The notes: generated from the letters alone by a model not told the origin. 64,000 nucleotides of DNA from Dendrobium chrysotoxum (GCA_019925795.1 CM034300.1:74627021-74691020); one strand, 5' to 3'; numbered from the stretch's first letter, positions 44,781-56,620 are shown. Numbers and translations: made by a program.

Positions 44781-45319
44781 CTGATACGCCTTGGTATCCA
44801 AAACAGCCCACGAACAGGATAAATTCAGCACAAACAGATTTTATTGCTAGGAAAATAAATAACAAGAAGTAAGATACAATTGATCCCTAATTTGAGAGGA
44901 CCAATCTCTCCTAAGTCTCACGACGTTGTTAGAGACCAAACACCAAGACACTAAGAAAAACAGAACTCTCACAAAACAATAGCATAACCCTAGCTCTCCC
45001 TTTTCTCTCTTATTTAAAGCCTTCACAAAAATCAGCCCCCATGATCCACAAATCAGTCGCCCCCCTTCATCTTGCCTAAACTAGAATTCTACTTTAGGTA
45101 AGGGATCTCCTTTAATTAGGCGCCCCATCTATAATGCCAAAACAAGCTTCTCAATTTTAGTCGTGGGCCCCGTCAATCAGCCGCCCCCTCCTTTTGCCTA
45201 ATTGCCTCTTTCCCTTTCATGTCGTGGACCCCATGGGCCTGATTGGCTGGCTAGACGGAACAGCTGGCATGCGCCGGCTGTAAAATAGGGGCTGGTCCCA
45301 ATTCTGGACCGGTCTATCA
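44781..45319 (-). repeat. 3' LTR of the chromovirus fragment
   Basis: Minus strand starts TGATAGACCGG and ends GGCGTATCA, so TG...CA ends are present. Length is 539 bp. A TTTAAATA promoter-like word occurs on the minus strand near 45010-45020. Directly upstream is the purine-rich tract ending GGGGTAT. Confidence 0.7.
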
Positions 45320-46110
45320 ATACCCCGTTCCCAAAGAACCACCTTGTCCTCAAGGTGGAAGGCTAGAAACTTTTTTTGCATCCTATCGTAAGGTTCTCAT
45401 ATAGCATCATACTCGAGAAAATTCTTCCATTTGATCAATACTTTTTCATTCCTCCTTCTCCATGGTGTACACCTTGCAACTCTAGTGGTTCCAGTACCAC
45501 TTCCAAATCTTTAGTTAGTGTTTCTAGAAACACTGGGCTCGTTGTGTGATCCCCTATAGCTCTTTTCAGCTATGACACATGGAAAATCGAATGTATGGTT
45601 GCGGTCGACAGTAGCTTTAGCCGATATGCCACTGCTCTAACCCTCTCTTCTATCTCAAACGGGCTAAAGTATCGCGGGGCCAACTTCTCGTTCCTATTAT
45701 TGGCCACGATCTGCTGTCGGTAGGAGCGAAGCTTCAAATACACCCTATCTCCTACCTGAAATTGGACATCCTTTTTGTGCTCATTTGCCTGCCTTTTCAT
45801 AATCTGTTGGGCTCTCAACAGATGTCTTTTCAGTTCTTCTAATATCTTCTCCCTCTCTTCTAAGTACCGTTCCACTGAAAAGATTGAGGTGCTACTTTGC
45901 CCAAAGTGTACCAAATGAGGTGGATCCCTGTCGTACAATACTTTGAACGGAGTCATCTAGGATGTTGAATGGTACGAAGTGTTGTACCAATATTCTGCCC
46001 ATGCCAGCCACTTAGCCCATAGTCGAGGTGTTTCTGAAGCAAAACATCTAAAGTATGTCTCCAAGCTCCTGTTGACTACCTCTATCTGTCCATCAGTCTA
46101 AAGGTGGTAA
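45320..46110 (-). pseudogene. Chromovirus integrase C-terminus and chromodomain
   Basis: The 128-residue frame at 45956-45570 starts MTPFKVLYDRDPP. It contains a coiled stretch (REKILEELKRHLLRAQQIMK) and the QVGDRVYLKL motif of Ty3/gypsy integrases. Downstream in another frame, at about 45440-45320, lies a chromodomain end: LIKWKNFLEYDAI, then a stop where Trp is expected (WEPY), then FHLEDKV. A stop at 45957-45959 separates the integrase core from this part. Confidence 0.83.
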
Positions 46111-46311
46111 TGAAATGCATTTACTTGCTTGTAGATGGCGGTAAATAACATTTTGCTAACCTTATAATGAATTTCAAGCCTGAAGTGGAAGGTAATTTCA
46201 ACATGTTTTGCTGTGAGTTTGCTTTCACTAATTTTGTAGGTGGAAAATAACAAATTTTTAAAAATGTTTGATAAAACATGCAAAGGCTGGATTTGGCTGA
46301 AAACCTTATAA

Positions 46312-46730
46312 CACAACAACAACAACATCAAGCCTTTATCCTACTACATCAGGTCAACTACATGAATCTTTTTTCTCTATTGTGTATGATTAAGAATCAA
46401 ATTCTCATTTAAATCTAATAAATAAAGATCATTTCTAATATTTTTTAACCAAGTCTTTTTAGGTCTACCTGTTACCTTTTTTTAACATAAGCAAAATCTA
46501 ATACATCTACTCCTAATCGGGTCATCGGAAGGCCACCATTTTATGTGACCAAACCTCTCTCTAATCTTATCTCCCACTGGAGCTACTCCAACCTTTTCAC
46601 ATATATGCTCGTTTCGTATCATACCTCTAAGAGTAAAGCCACTCATCCATCTAAGCTTCTTCATCTCTACAACATTTAATATTATACTTCTCTTTTAATG
46701 GCCAACATTTTGTACCATAAAGCAAAGGTT
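46312..46730 (-). mobile_element. RTE-type LINE 3' fragment
   Basis: On the minus strand it is the last ~420 bp of the family at 41927-42935 (KLRWMSGFTLR and EKVGVAPVGDKI blocks). It ends in a GTTGTTGTTGTTGTG tail near 46312-46325. Confidence 0.82.
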
Positions 46731-47061
46731 GTGTCCTAATAGCCAGTATACCAGAAAGGACATTTTGGCCGTCCTCACATAAATTTTTTCATTATTATTG
46801 AGTTACCATCCAAGGTTTTGTCTGGTATTTCCTTCTGTGAAAAAAAGGTCAAATTTCATTTCTGTTTTTATTTTTCAGCTGCTGCTGCTTTATACATTTG
46901 CTGAAAATAGGACTGGTTCATCGTCGTATCATATGGCAATATCTTCTTGCAAGCTGGTGATTAGATAGGGAACAAGTAATGAATATTTGTCATTTGGTTT
47001 GTTTTATTAGTTTACTTCTGATTTATATTGAGGTTCAGTAGGTCATCAATCTCCATACTTA
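46731..47061. other. Short intergenic stretch
   Basis: No gene or named repeat. Confidence 0.4.
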
Positions 47062-47180
47062 GGCTTCGTTTGGGGCGACTTTTTTCCTGCTTCTTAAAAC
47101 AACTTTTTAGTACATAAGTTAAAAATTTTGTACTAAAAAGCTACTTTAAGAAGCAGTAAAAAAGCCGTCCCAAACGAAGC
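47062..47180. mobile_element. Tourist-like MITE, well preserved, TSD TTA
   Basis: Best-preserved copy: GGCTTCGTTTGGGGCGAC against GCCGTCCCAAACGAAGCC, inner arms TGCTTCTTAAAACAAC and CTACTTTAAGAAGCAG, flanked by TTA on both sides (47059-47061 and 47181-47183). It can fold over almost its full 119 bp. Confidence 0.92.
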
Positions 47181-47863
47181 CTTAGTCAACTCGTATTCCA
47201 CCTTCAGATTATCAGATTTAACGGGTTTTTTTTTTTACAGTTGAAGATTTTGACATTTATGCTTTTGTTTTAAATTCATAACGTTGTGCTTTGAACCCCC
47301 TTTTTGTTCTGTAGCAGTAGGATTTGTATAGGATTTTACTATATGACACTTTGCTCCCTTACATAATTTTTTCAATTTTGTAAAAAACTTTAATAATATT
47401 ATTAAAAATATAGAAACTTTGGCATGTAAAAATTTTAATAAACCTTCATATATGTGCAAAGATTATTATTTTTTATATTAAAAATCTAAAAACTGTTAGT
47501 GCTGATTTGTTCATTCCTGTCATTGTAGTTTGTAACCATATCTGCTAGAGGAGTATTGCAACTGTGAAATTGTAAGGTGAGAAACTGTTACAGGTGGCTG
47601 GTATTCAACACAAATGCTGATAGTTCATGAATTATTGTACACTTGAAAGCAAAAACCATTGGACTGATTTTGAACTTAAAAAGCTCAGCTTGATTATCAA
47701 TGGTAATTGATAGTTCATACTGAATTATTTTAATTTGTTTAAAAATATATTTTTTTAATATTATTTTTACTTTTTTTTCAAAAACATTTCAAAAAGAAAT
47801 TATCACTTATGGCTGCTGCCATCGCTGCCGCCGGCGATCAAAATCAGATGATCACAAACTTTA
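47181..47863. other. Intergenic AT-rich DNA
   Basis: No gene recognised. The small minus open frame at 47235-47459 shows no domain. Confidence 0.4.
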
Positions 47864-47993
47864 GGTTTCGTTTGAAGCAACTTTCTTACTGTTTTATAAA
47901 ACAGCTTTTTAGTATAAAAAATTTTGACTTCAAAATTTTTATACTATAAAATTGCTTTTAAAAAATAATAGGAAAGCTATCTCAAAGGAAGCC
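47864..47993. mobile_element. Tourist-like MITE, diverged
   Basis: GGTTTCGTTTGAAGCAAC at the left and CTATCTCAAAGGAAGCC at the right, with pairing arms (CTTACTGTTTTATAAA / TTTTTAAAAAATAATAGG). It lies about 290 bp beyond the tubulin stop codon, possibly near its transcript end. Confidence 0.75.
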
Positions 47994-48279
47994 ACGGTGT
48001 TATTTTGAAGATTGTGTGGCACTGGCGGAAACAGTGATCCAAGTTCCAGAGCTCCCAAGGTAGGCAAAGCAGCAAGAAGAAGCTGAAACTAGTGACCCGA
48101 ATGGTCTAGAATACATTTAGCAACAAGAAAACTTTAAATAATCCAGAATAGAAGAATTCAAGAAAAAAAACCTCAAAATGTATCAAAACACAAGCTTGAA
48201 AACATGAGAAACAGATAGCAAAGCAAAGCAAATTATGCTACTAGAAGCAAACCCACTAGAAAAGCACAATCCAACCAAC

Positions 48280-50321
48280 TCAATAGTCCTCTCCTTCTTC
48301 TCCATCATCTTCAACAGCCTCAGCTCCGACTTCTTCGTAGTCTTTCTCGAGAGCAGCAAGATCCTCCCTCGCCTCTGAGAACTCGCCTTCTTCCATTCCT
48401 TCTCCAACGTACCAGTGCACGAAGGCCCGCTTTGCATACATGAGATCGAACTTGTGGTCAATGCGGGAGAACACCTCGGCAACAGCAGTGTTGTTACTAA
48501 TCATGCAAACTGCACGTTGCACCCTGGCGAGATCACCTCCAGGGACAACTGAAGGAGGTTGGTAGTTGATTCCACACTTGAAACCAGTTGGACACCTGCA
48601 AATTAGATTGTGCAAATGCTTAGTTTGATGAGTTTTACTCCAACAGTTCTGATTTCAAGACAAGATAACAAAATGGGATTTTTATGACTGACTAAGAAAA
48701 ACTATAGATGTTTGTGAATGAGGTGAGGTGCTATGCTTGTTGGTTGTTCATGTTCAACTTGTTTGATAAATAACCAAATTGAGCTTAAATAACATTTTCC
48801 AGCTCAATTTCTAAATGAGTCTAGTATTATTAATAAGACCAAGCTCCACTATATTCAGCTCAATAAGGCTCAATGCATATGAATAAATAAAATTCATACT
48901 TATTTATGTTTTTTAATGTAAAAATATTAAATAAACTAATAAATGAATGACACATTTTAAATTCTACTATGCTTAAAAGGTTTTTATGAAAATCATAAGT
49001 TATCATTCATGTAATCAGAAAATTATGGATTATATTTGATTATATCAACTTTGCTCATTGTCTGTGTTCGGCTGATAATAAAAGGGCCGAGCACAAACAA
49101 GTTTTTTCATCTTCTTTTAACGAACTAGAGCTTGCTCTTAGCAAACCAATTCAAACAAGAGCCGAGATCGTTCATATTTCAACTCACTTGCACAATTACT
49201 CACCAATCAACAAATTGAACTGTCCTCTTTGTCTTGATTGTGGCAACAGCAGCATTAACATCCTTGGGAACAACATCTCCACGGTACATAAGGCAGCATG
49301 CCATGTACTTCCCATGCCTTGGATCACACTTTGCCATCATGCTCGATGGTTCAAACACTGCATTCGTGATTTCAGGAACTGAAAGCTGCTCATGGTATGC
49401 TTTCTCAGCAGAGATGACAGGAGCATATGAGGAAAGCATAAAATGGATTCTTGGATAGGGAACGAGGTTGGTCTGGAATTCGGTGATATCCACATTGATA
49501 GCTCCGTCGAACCTAAGAGATGTTGTCAAGGATGATATGATCTGAGAAATCAAACGGTTTAGGTTGGTATAAGTTGGCCTCTCAATATCCAGAGATCGCC
49601 TGCAGATGTCATAGATGGCTTCATTGTCAAGAAGGATAGCAACATCAGTGTGCTCCAGTAAGGAGTGTGTGGATAGGACACTATTATATGGCTCTACAAC
49701 TGCTGTAGAAACCTGCAAAGTAAAAAAGAGAATTGCCCGATCAATAAGAAATTAAAAAACTTCTGATTGATATTTTAATATAAAACACACTTAAGAATAT
49801 ATTAAATTTCAAGAATTTTAATAAAAATATTTAAAATTATATATCTCCTTTTTTATCTCAAGTGATTTCTAATTATTTATCCTCTAATTTTTCATTTATT
49901 TATCATTTTATTATAATAATTATTGAAATCAATATCTTCTTCTCTTATTCATGATATATGAGCAGGCTCATGAGCCAATTCAAACTCCTAGAATTTGAGC
50001 TCAAATTTTAACTCGATTAATTAATCAATTAAGCTGAACCGCAAGCTCAAACCAGAGATAAATTAAGCTCACTTTGTTTACACCTCTAATGCCCAAACAT
50101 GGTTGAGGACAAGCTAGGCATCAATCCAAGCCTGCTCAACAAACGCTAAAAAGCCCAGTCTCCTTCATCATGACCTATTTTTAAAAACAGGCACATAGGG
50201 GCAGAAATCTACATCTTCCTTCGCATATGGTTAGATTAAATTAAGGTCATGTTTGGCGCACATAAATGTTGGCTAAATCAACTGACATTTAGCTGTCAAG
50301 CTACCTGACGATCAAACTAAC

Positions 50322-50352
<31 letters not shown>

Positions 50353-53300
50353 ATCACTGTTTATCTTTCTACATAATATTACATTATTTAAGATAACATT
50401 GAATCAAATACTGCAACCGAAAGAAAATAATGTGATCCAAATAACATTATTATCAAGATGACACCATCACATGACATTGAACCAAATAGGCCTGAAGGTC
50501 AATGGACTTCAGTTGCATTCTAATAATAAATAAAATGATATAGAAGGAGCATCATATATCGTAACAAAGAAGATGACAATCAAAATAATACCATAATCAA
50601 ATCAAATGAAGGGACAACAGAGGAGTATGTTCTGGTTTATGGTACCTGTGGGGAAGGATAGATGGTAAAGCCAAGTTTTGACTTCTTTCCATAATCCACA
50701 GACAACCTCTCCAACAACAATGAACCCAATCCAGATCCAGTACCACCACCAACAGCATTGAAAACTAGAAACCCCTGCAATCCAGTGCAATTGTCTGCTA
50801 ATTTTCTCACCCGATCAAGGCACAAATCGACAATCTCCTTTCCAACTGCATTTTACATTTAAAAAAAAAACGTGATCCTTGAGCCATCAAACACAAATAA
50901 TCTCTTACTTTCTACAAGAAATAAGGCAAATGTTTGATACCTGTGTAATGTCCACGGGCAAAGTTGTTTGCAGCATCTTCCTTCCCGGAGATGAGCTGCT
51001 CCGGATGGAAGAGCTGCCTGTAAGCACCAGTCCTCACCTCATCGATGACAGTTGGCTCAAGATCAACGAATAATGCTCTTGGGACATGCTTACCAGCACC
51101 TGTTTCGCTGAAAAAGGTATTGAAGGCATCATGGCCAACACCCACTGACGTATCACTGCCAAAACAAATTTTTAAAAAATTAGTTCATATACAACAGTTT
51201 TAGTTTTCCAAATAAATGCAACACTCATGTAAATGTCCATGCAATTCAAAAATATGGAAAAATATCAAACATCAAATAGCTACATACAAATTGAAATCAT
51301 CATAAATATGTCAAGAAGACAATCAACTACCAAATTTCAACAGATTAAAACAAATCTAAAAGAAATAAATCAATAATAGAGATAAGAAAACAATCAACAC
51401 CCTGTAGCAAGAAGATATAAGAAAACCAGTTACATGATTGTTAAGAACAACTTTAACATCTCAGGTAACACTCGACAAGAATGAATGAAAAATGAAGATT
51501 CACAAAACCAACCCCAAATAGTTGAGATAAGGCTAATGATGATGATTATGATGACAATGACATGAACTAGTAGTACTTGGAAATAGGGATTGATGCACCA
51601 AATCAAATGCAAAAGACTTGAATAACCAATCTCCAAAAATCCAATCAAAATTCTGAGGGCTATTTTGGTTTCATATAGATACAAAACATGCTTTAGAGAA
51701 TGATGACTTTGTTTTCACTCATTTTGCATGTGAAAAATAAAATCATTATGTTCAAGGGAAATTGAAGGTGTTTGCAAAGTTTAAAACTAAGACCACCACC
51801 ACAACAACAAGCCTTTATCCCACTACATGGGGTCAACTATATGAATCTTTTTTTCCCTATTGTGTCATATTAGGATCAAATTCTCATTTAAATCTAACAA
51901 AAAAAGTTAATTTTAATACTTTCTAATAAGGTTTAAAACTAATATTGATTTTTAATTGCATCCAATCAAAAAATGTAATCTAATAACTTAATAAGTTTTC
52001 AAATATGTTTTTTAGCCAAAGAGAATTCATGTAGCTCACCCCACATAGTGGAATAAAAGCTTCTTGTTGTTATTGAAGCTTCAAGAGACCAAAGAGCCCC
52101 AAGGCAAAAGCACACCCATTTATCCCAAGGAAAAAAAAGACCAGAGAATTATTTCCCAAAGAAACAAACAAACCGTAAAAGGGACATACTCTACATAAAA
52201 AACACCAAAATACATGTTCCTCTACACAAAAGCTTGATCACCAGCTCACTCAAATTAAAGAAAACAGTTAGCAACAACCTAATTTGAAACAGATCGGAGA
52301 AAATCCATGACACTAACAAGGTCAAAAATCATTGATCCTTAGATTTTTTTAAAAAAAACTCTGCCTCACCTAACCCCAAAGCCTACACCAGATTAAAAAA
52401 AAAAATTAAAAGAGTAGTAAATAGTGAGTTTTACCTTGGCATACAACAGCCAAAGGACTGAATCCTTTCTGCAAGAAAGGTGAAAAGATGGATCCATGAA
52501 TACAGGGACAAATATGTGCCAAGTTGCCTTAATCAATCAAAGGGAACTAGAGAAACAGAAATAATTGCAATCAATGAATGCTGCACATTCCTAAGAAAAA
52601 ATTTAGTTAGGATCAAGAGAGAATTAACATCTATATTTTATTCAAACAAGAGTAGTTCGGTTAATAGTAAAATTTTATTTGTTAGAATTTAGGGCTCTAA
52701 GAGTAAGGATCCGAATCTAAAAAAGGCGAGGACAGCGCCTCCCCTTGGTCGCTAGTAGTTTTGCTTTCACTGCATGTCCCCTATCTGTATCATGCAGGGA
52801 CGGAACCAGCTGGAACCAGCTTCTCTTATGAGGGTGGGCAAAATAGCTAAAATGTTTATTTTTTAAGAAAAAAAGATTTATGAGTGGCCAATTACCTATT
52901 CTCTTAAGAAAAAGTAAGATTTCATGGTGGACAATTGCCCATCCTCAGCTCTTCCACGTTCCACCCCTAGTATCATGCATCATAGTTTTCTTCTCATTTG
53001 CTAATCCAAAAGTATGTATTATATTTTTTAATTTCATTATTTTCTCTATGATTCTAACTCCCAACCAAGCTATTAAAAAAAATGGCTCCCAGCAACCTAA
53101 TTAATTCGAAACATATCAGAAAGCAAAATCCATGCGGTGAAAAAGGTCAAAAGGCCAAAGACACCACTAAGAAACAAAATTTGCCGTCCCAAACGCTAAA
53201 GTCTTCAACCACAAAAAATTGAATTGAAAGGGTAGGATATAAGGGTTTACCATGGTAAACAACAACCAAACTTCAGTAAGATTAAAACAAATTGATACAC

Positions 53301-53847
53301 CAAATCAACTGCAGCAGACTCCTGCACATTCAATGCTGAAAAACCAAATCCATATACTTTTATCGTTCAATCGCACCAATTCACCCAAAGGATGAGAAAA
53401 AGCCAAAATTTTATAACCTAGGAACATCTTCCGCACATACTTGCTAATGAACAAATAATGAAAATTAACAAATTACTACAAAAGAGGCAAAACTGCTAAT
53501 TCATCAACTCAAAAGCTTGATTACCAGTCCCTCCCAAAAACAATAAAGAATAATTCTACCCGCGGCAATCTAATGCAAAACAGATCAGATAAAATCCACA
53601 CCACGAGCATGGTCAATAGACGTGATCCCCGCTCAAAAACAAAAAAAAAAAACCAACACACTCCGACACACCAAATCCTAAACCCCTACAAACCCAAAAT
53701 TAAACAAAAAGAGAACCAAAAAAGCAAGCTTTACCTTGGCATCATGCCATCCGGCTGGATCCCGTGCTCGAGGCAGTACAGCTCCCAGCAGGAGTTGCCC
53801 ACTTGAATCCCCGCCTGCCCTATGTGAATGCTGATGATTTCCCTCAT
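48280..53847 (-). CDS. TUA: Alpha-tubulin (TUA3/TUA5 type)
   Basis: Five coding exons on the minus strand: 53847-53735, 51155-50941, 50845-50646, 49712-49204 and 48595-48280. All have GT-AG borders and consistent phases, giving 450 aa, the standard length. The product pairs with beta-tubulin to build microtubules. Visible marks are the MREIISIHIGQAGIQVGN start, the GTP-loop GGGTGSG at 142-148, Glu254 in TEFQTNL, and an acidic tail ending EGEDY with the terminal Tyr. Residue 40 is Thr, not the acetylatable Lys of other isotypes. MREIISI, DTSVGV and the SLDIERPTYTNLNRLISQ region resemble the Arabidopsis TUA3/TUA5 branch as recalled. Intron 1 (51156-53734) is 2.6 kb and holds mobile elements. 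No break was seen. Confidence 0.96.
48735..49185. mobile_element. Possible hAT-like MITE in alpha-tubulin intron 4
   Basis: Edges are rich in GAGCTT/AAGCTC words (TTGAGCTTAAATAAC, CAAGCTCC, AGAGCTTGCTC, AAGAGCCGAG) around an AT-rich core, the same architecture as the GAGCTCGAG family. Ends and duplication are not clear. It lies within 20 bp of the donor site of exon 4. Confidence 0.35.
49750..50088 (-). mobile_element. hAT-like MITE fragment in alpha-tubulin intron 3
   Basis: On the minus strand it starts TAGAGGTGTAAACAAAGTGAG and then shows GAGC-rich words and the AT-rich interior of 12422-12895 and 1627-2077 in the same order. The opposite end is missing. Confidence 0.62.
50323..50349. repeat. 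(AT)13 microsatellite in alpha-tubulin intron 3
   Basis: AT run of about 27 bases. Confidence 0.93.
51797..51935 (-). mobile_element. RTE LINE 3' end in alpha-tubulin intron 1
   Basis: CAACAACAAGCCTTTATCCC and CAAATTCTCATTTAAATC match the 3' terminal part of the LINE copies at 41927 and 46312 in the same orientation. About 140 bp remain. Confidence 0.75.
52019..52072 (+). mobile_element. RTE LINE 3' end, opposite orientation
   Basis: ATTCATGTAGCTCACCCCAC followed by AATAAAAGCTT and TTGTTGTTATTG matches the extreme 3' end of the plus-strand LINE (39785-39836). Only about 54 bp remain. Confidence 0.7.
52795..52969. mobile_element. hAT MITE in alpha-tubulin intron 1, perfect 8-bp TSD
   Basis: CAGGGACGGAACC at the left and GTTCCACCCCTA at the right form imperfect inverted ends. 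The octamer GTATCATG flanks both sides (52787-52794 and 52970-52977). Its length of 175 bp and CAGGG...CCCTA ends fit small hAT MITEs. Confidence 0.82.
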
Positions 53848-54495
53848 CTTTCCTCTCCCTTCTCGATCCCAGAACCGAAACCCTAAAGCCTTGTCCTTCG
53901 CGAGGAGAAGTAGAGGCCAAGGAATCGATCTCTGTGATGAGGAGAGAGAAAGCAATACTCCGACAGAGAATGAAACTAATTAGGCGCCATTTTAAAGGTC
54001 GGGGGAGGAAAATTTAGCATATTAAAATAAAATTAGCAAATTATCGTTAATGAAATGATTAAAATAGCCTTAATTACTTTGTATAATCCGACAATGGGAC
54101 CCACCACAGTCGGCCTTACTATTCTCTTTCAAATGACAAAACTACCCTCAGGAAATCGTCATATTAATTAGTTTTACTATTTTGTATTAAAAAAATTAAA
54201 TTTAATGTCATTTTTTTAAGGGTTGTTCAGTTGCAAGAATTTTAAATATATTTATTTTAATTGCGCTATTAATTAAATCTAATATATTGAAATATTTCCG
54301 GTTATTTGATTAATTATAAAATAAATCAAAAATATTTTTTTAATATTTAATTGACTATCAAGTAAATTAAAATAAATATATATCTAAAACCCAAATTTGT
54401 ATATTTATTTAAATACTACTTATATCTCTAAGTCACATAAAAAATCACTAATATTAATTTATTAAAATAAAATACACATTTTTATATGTATTTTT

Positions 54496-54500
<5 letters not shown>
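53848..54500 (-). promoter_or_regulatory. Upstream region of alpha-tubulin
   Basis: The pyrimidine/purine-rich 53850-53980 is probably the 5' leader. On the minus strand a TTTAAAA word near 53991-53997 could serve as a weak TATA element about 145 bp before the ATG. Beyond 54000 the DNA is AT-rich with nothing recognisable. Confidence 0.35.

Positions 54501-54561
<61 letters not shown>
54501..54561. repeat. (AT)30 microsatellite
   Basis: AT run of about 60 bases directly beside the left end of the gag-only LTR element. Confidence 0.95.
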
Positions 54562-54565
<4 letters not shown>

Positions 54566-54583
54566 ATAAAATAAAATATTCTT

Positions 54584-55592
54584 TGTTGCGGACTCAAATA
54601 TACGCGGCGATAGAGTTTAAATTTCCGTCTCAGCGTTGTACGTATATCCAGCACACAAACAGAAGAATGAAATAACACCAGGATTTTTACGTGGAAAGCC
54701 CTGGAAAAGGGAAAAACCACGGGGCCACGCCCAGTTGAAAAAGTTCCACTAGTATTGTTTGAAATACACAAGGCTGATTCGTCCTTTAAATTCAGGACGA
54801 TCATATTACAATGAGTATCAGTTACAAGGACAAGCAGAGTTCCGACGTCACTCGGGGTGTCGAGCAGAATTCCGGCGTCACTTGGAAAGAAGTCCGGCGT
54901 CACTCGGGCGTCGGGTAGAATTCCGGCGTCGACGTTGCTCCCGTGTCGGGCAGAGCTCCGGCGTCCCTCGGGCGCCTGGTGGTGTTCCGACGGAATTCCG
55001 GCGAAGTTCCGGCGGTGGTCGAGGAGGAGCTATTCCCTCCTACCCTTTTCTTCTTCTTCTTCTCCTTCTCTTCCTCTCTTCTTCTCTTCTTGGCTTGGGT
55101 CCCCTCTTAAGAGAAATGAGGGGCTATTTATAGTTTTTCTGGAGTGGCATAGCCCGTAAATAGATGAGGGATCATGGGCAAATAAGGAGTGATCCGGATG
55201 AACGGCCGATATTGAATCCCTTGATCATGAACTGTTTATTGAGCATTTGAAGGTCTTAATGGTATCAGAATTCTACAATCTTGGGCTCGTTGGATTCGTC
55301 TCGTCGAGCCGCTCGATTCGACTATAAGCTCGTCAACATTGGAGACCGTTTGGTAACTCAAATAGCTGTTTGATGCTTCCAACAGCGCTTCAGGTACTTG
55401 ATTTGGACTCGTTTGAGCTCGGATTGAGTCGAATTTGGTGTTGTTGGATTCGTATTTCCGAGACGCTCAGTTCGACTATAAGCTTGCTGAAATCGGAGTT
55501 TAAATGGTCTCCGAATTAATTTTTGAAGTTTCCAACTTGAGTTTTTCCTCGAGATTCGTGCCCGATCAAGATAATTTTTTGGCGATATATCA
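54584..55592 (-). repeat. 3' LTR of the gag-only element
   Basis: 1009 bp; on the plus strand starts TGTTGCGGAC and ends GATATATCA. It differs from the other LTR by scattered substitutions and a few small insertions or deletions, including around 54927 and 54985. Open frames over it are not genes. Confidence 0.93.
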
Positions 55593-55608
55593 GTTGCCCC
55601 CCTATTTT
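55593..55608 (-). other. Polypurine tract
   Basis: On the minus strand AAAATAGGGGGGCAAC lies directly before the 3' LTR, the position and composition expected for plus-strand priming. Confidence 0.85.
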
Positions 55609-56182
55609 CGGACGTCGAAGCTCCACGAGTCCAAAAATACTTATTCCGGTATTTTACATTGGCCGAATCGCAAAAAATTGCGTTCCAAAAATTAAATGTT
55701 TGCTCGAACTTGATCATAGAGGCCCCTTTGAGCTCCGAAAGTGTCAAAATTGAGTCCGGAACGTCGAAAAACGTGTTCGGGGACCTCAAAAACGTCGAAT
55801 TTGGACCGTCCGGGCCCAAAATCGGAGCCCGGTAACGCGTAGGCGGCCGAACCGGCCGGCCGGCCCGCGCGGGCGCGCGGGCAAGGGGCGCTGTAGCAGT
55901 TGCTTTAAATTTTTTTTTTTTGCTGTGGGGCCCACAAAAATTATTTATATATATATTTATTTTTTTTTATAAAATCCGAAAACAACTCTTTTTGAGCCCA
56001 AAAAATTTCGAAAAAATTCTGAAAAAATTCGAAAACCTTCTAGAAACTCTCTCCCTCCAAATTTCAAATATTTTCCCCCTCTTTTTTTAATTTTTCCCTC
56101 TCTTTCTCTCCCCTTTTCATCCTATAAATACCCCCATTGGGGTAGGGGACAAAATGCCCCTTTCTTCCTCTTCTTCTGGCCT

Positions 56183-56620
56183 TCTAGCTTTTGGCATTCT
56201 AAGGCTTTCCGTCGTTTTTAAGTAGGTGACTTTCCCTACTTGATTCGGCGCCCCTCCTTTTGCGCAGAAGTTAGCGGCTTTCCTCTCTTCTCCCCTCTAG
56301 CTTCTGGCATTTTGAGGCCTTCCGCTGTTTTTGAGTAGGTGATTTTCCCCACTCGACTCGGCGCCCCTCTCTTTGCGCAGAAGTTAGCGGCTTTCCTCTC
56401 TTCTCCCCTCTAGCTTATGGCATTTTGAGGCCTTCTGCTGTTGTTGAGTAGGTGATTTTCCCTACTTGATTCGGCGCCCCTCCTTTTGCACAGAAGTTAT
56501 CGGCTTTCTCTCTTCTCCCCTCTAGCTTCTGGCATTTTGAGGCCTTCCACTGTTTTTGAGTAGGTGACTTTCCCCACTCGACTCGGCGCCCCTCTCTTTG
56601 CGCAGAAGTTAGTCGCTTCC
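56183..56620. repeat. Tandem array, ~113-bp unit, ~3.9 copies
   Basis: Each unit contains CTAGCTTCTGGCATTTTGAG, GAGTAGGTGA, TTCCCCACTCGACTCGGCGC and TTGCGCAGAAGTTAGCGGCT. Units 2 and 4 are the most alike. The first unit is the most diverged. Confidence 0.92.

Larger units (their letters stand above)
44781..46110 (-). mobile_element. 3' end of a Ty3/gypsy chromovirus (Tekay/Del-like)
   Basis: Minus-strand order: end of the integrase core (TDGQIEVVNRSLE at about 46100-46060), integrase C-terminus, chromodomain, a purine-rich tract (GGGAACGGGG) and the 3' LTR. The 5' two-thirds of the element is missing; the break is near 46110. Confidence 0.82.

Noticed and set aside
44781..45319. Solo LTR
   Set aside because: A purine-rich tract, chromodomain and integrase directly abut it on the minus strand, so it is the 3' LTR of a truncated element rather than a solo LTR.
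54759..55159. Frames of 100-124 codons in the LTR, repeated at 60487-60910
   Set aside because: They lie in both LTRs and differ only by LTR divergence. No domain; LTR sequence is not expected to code.
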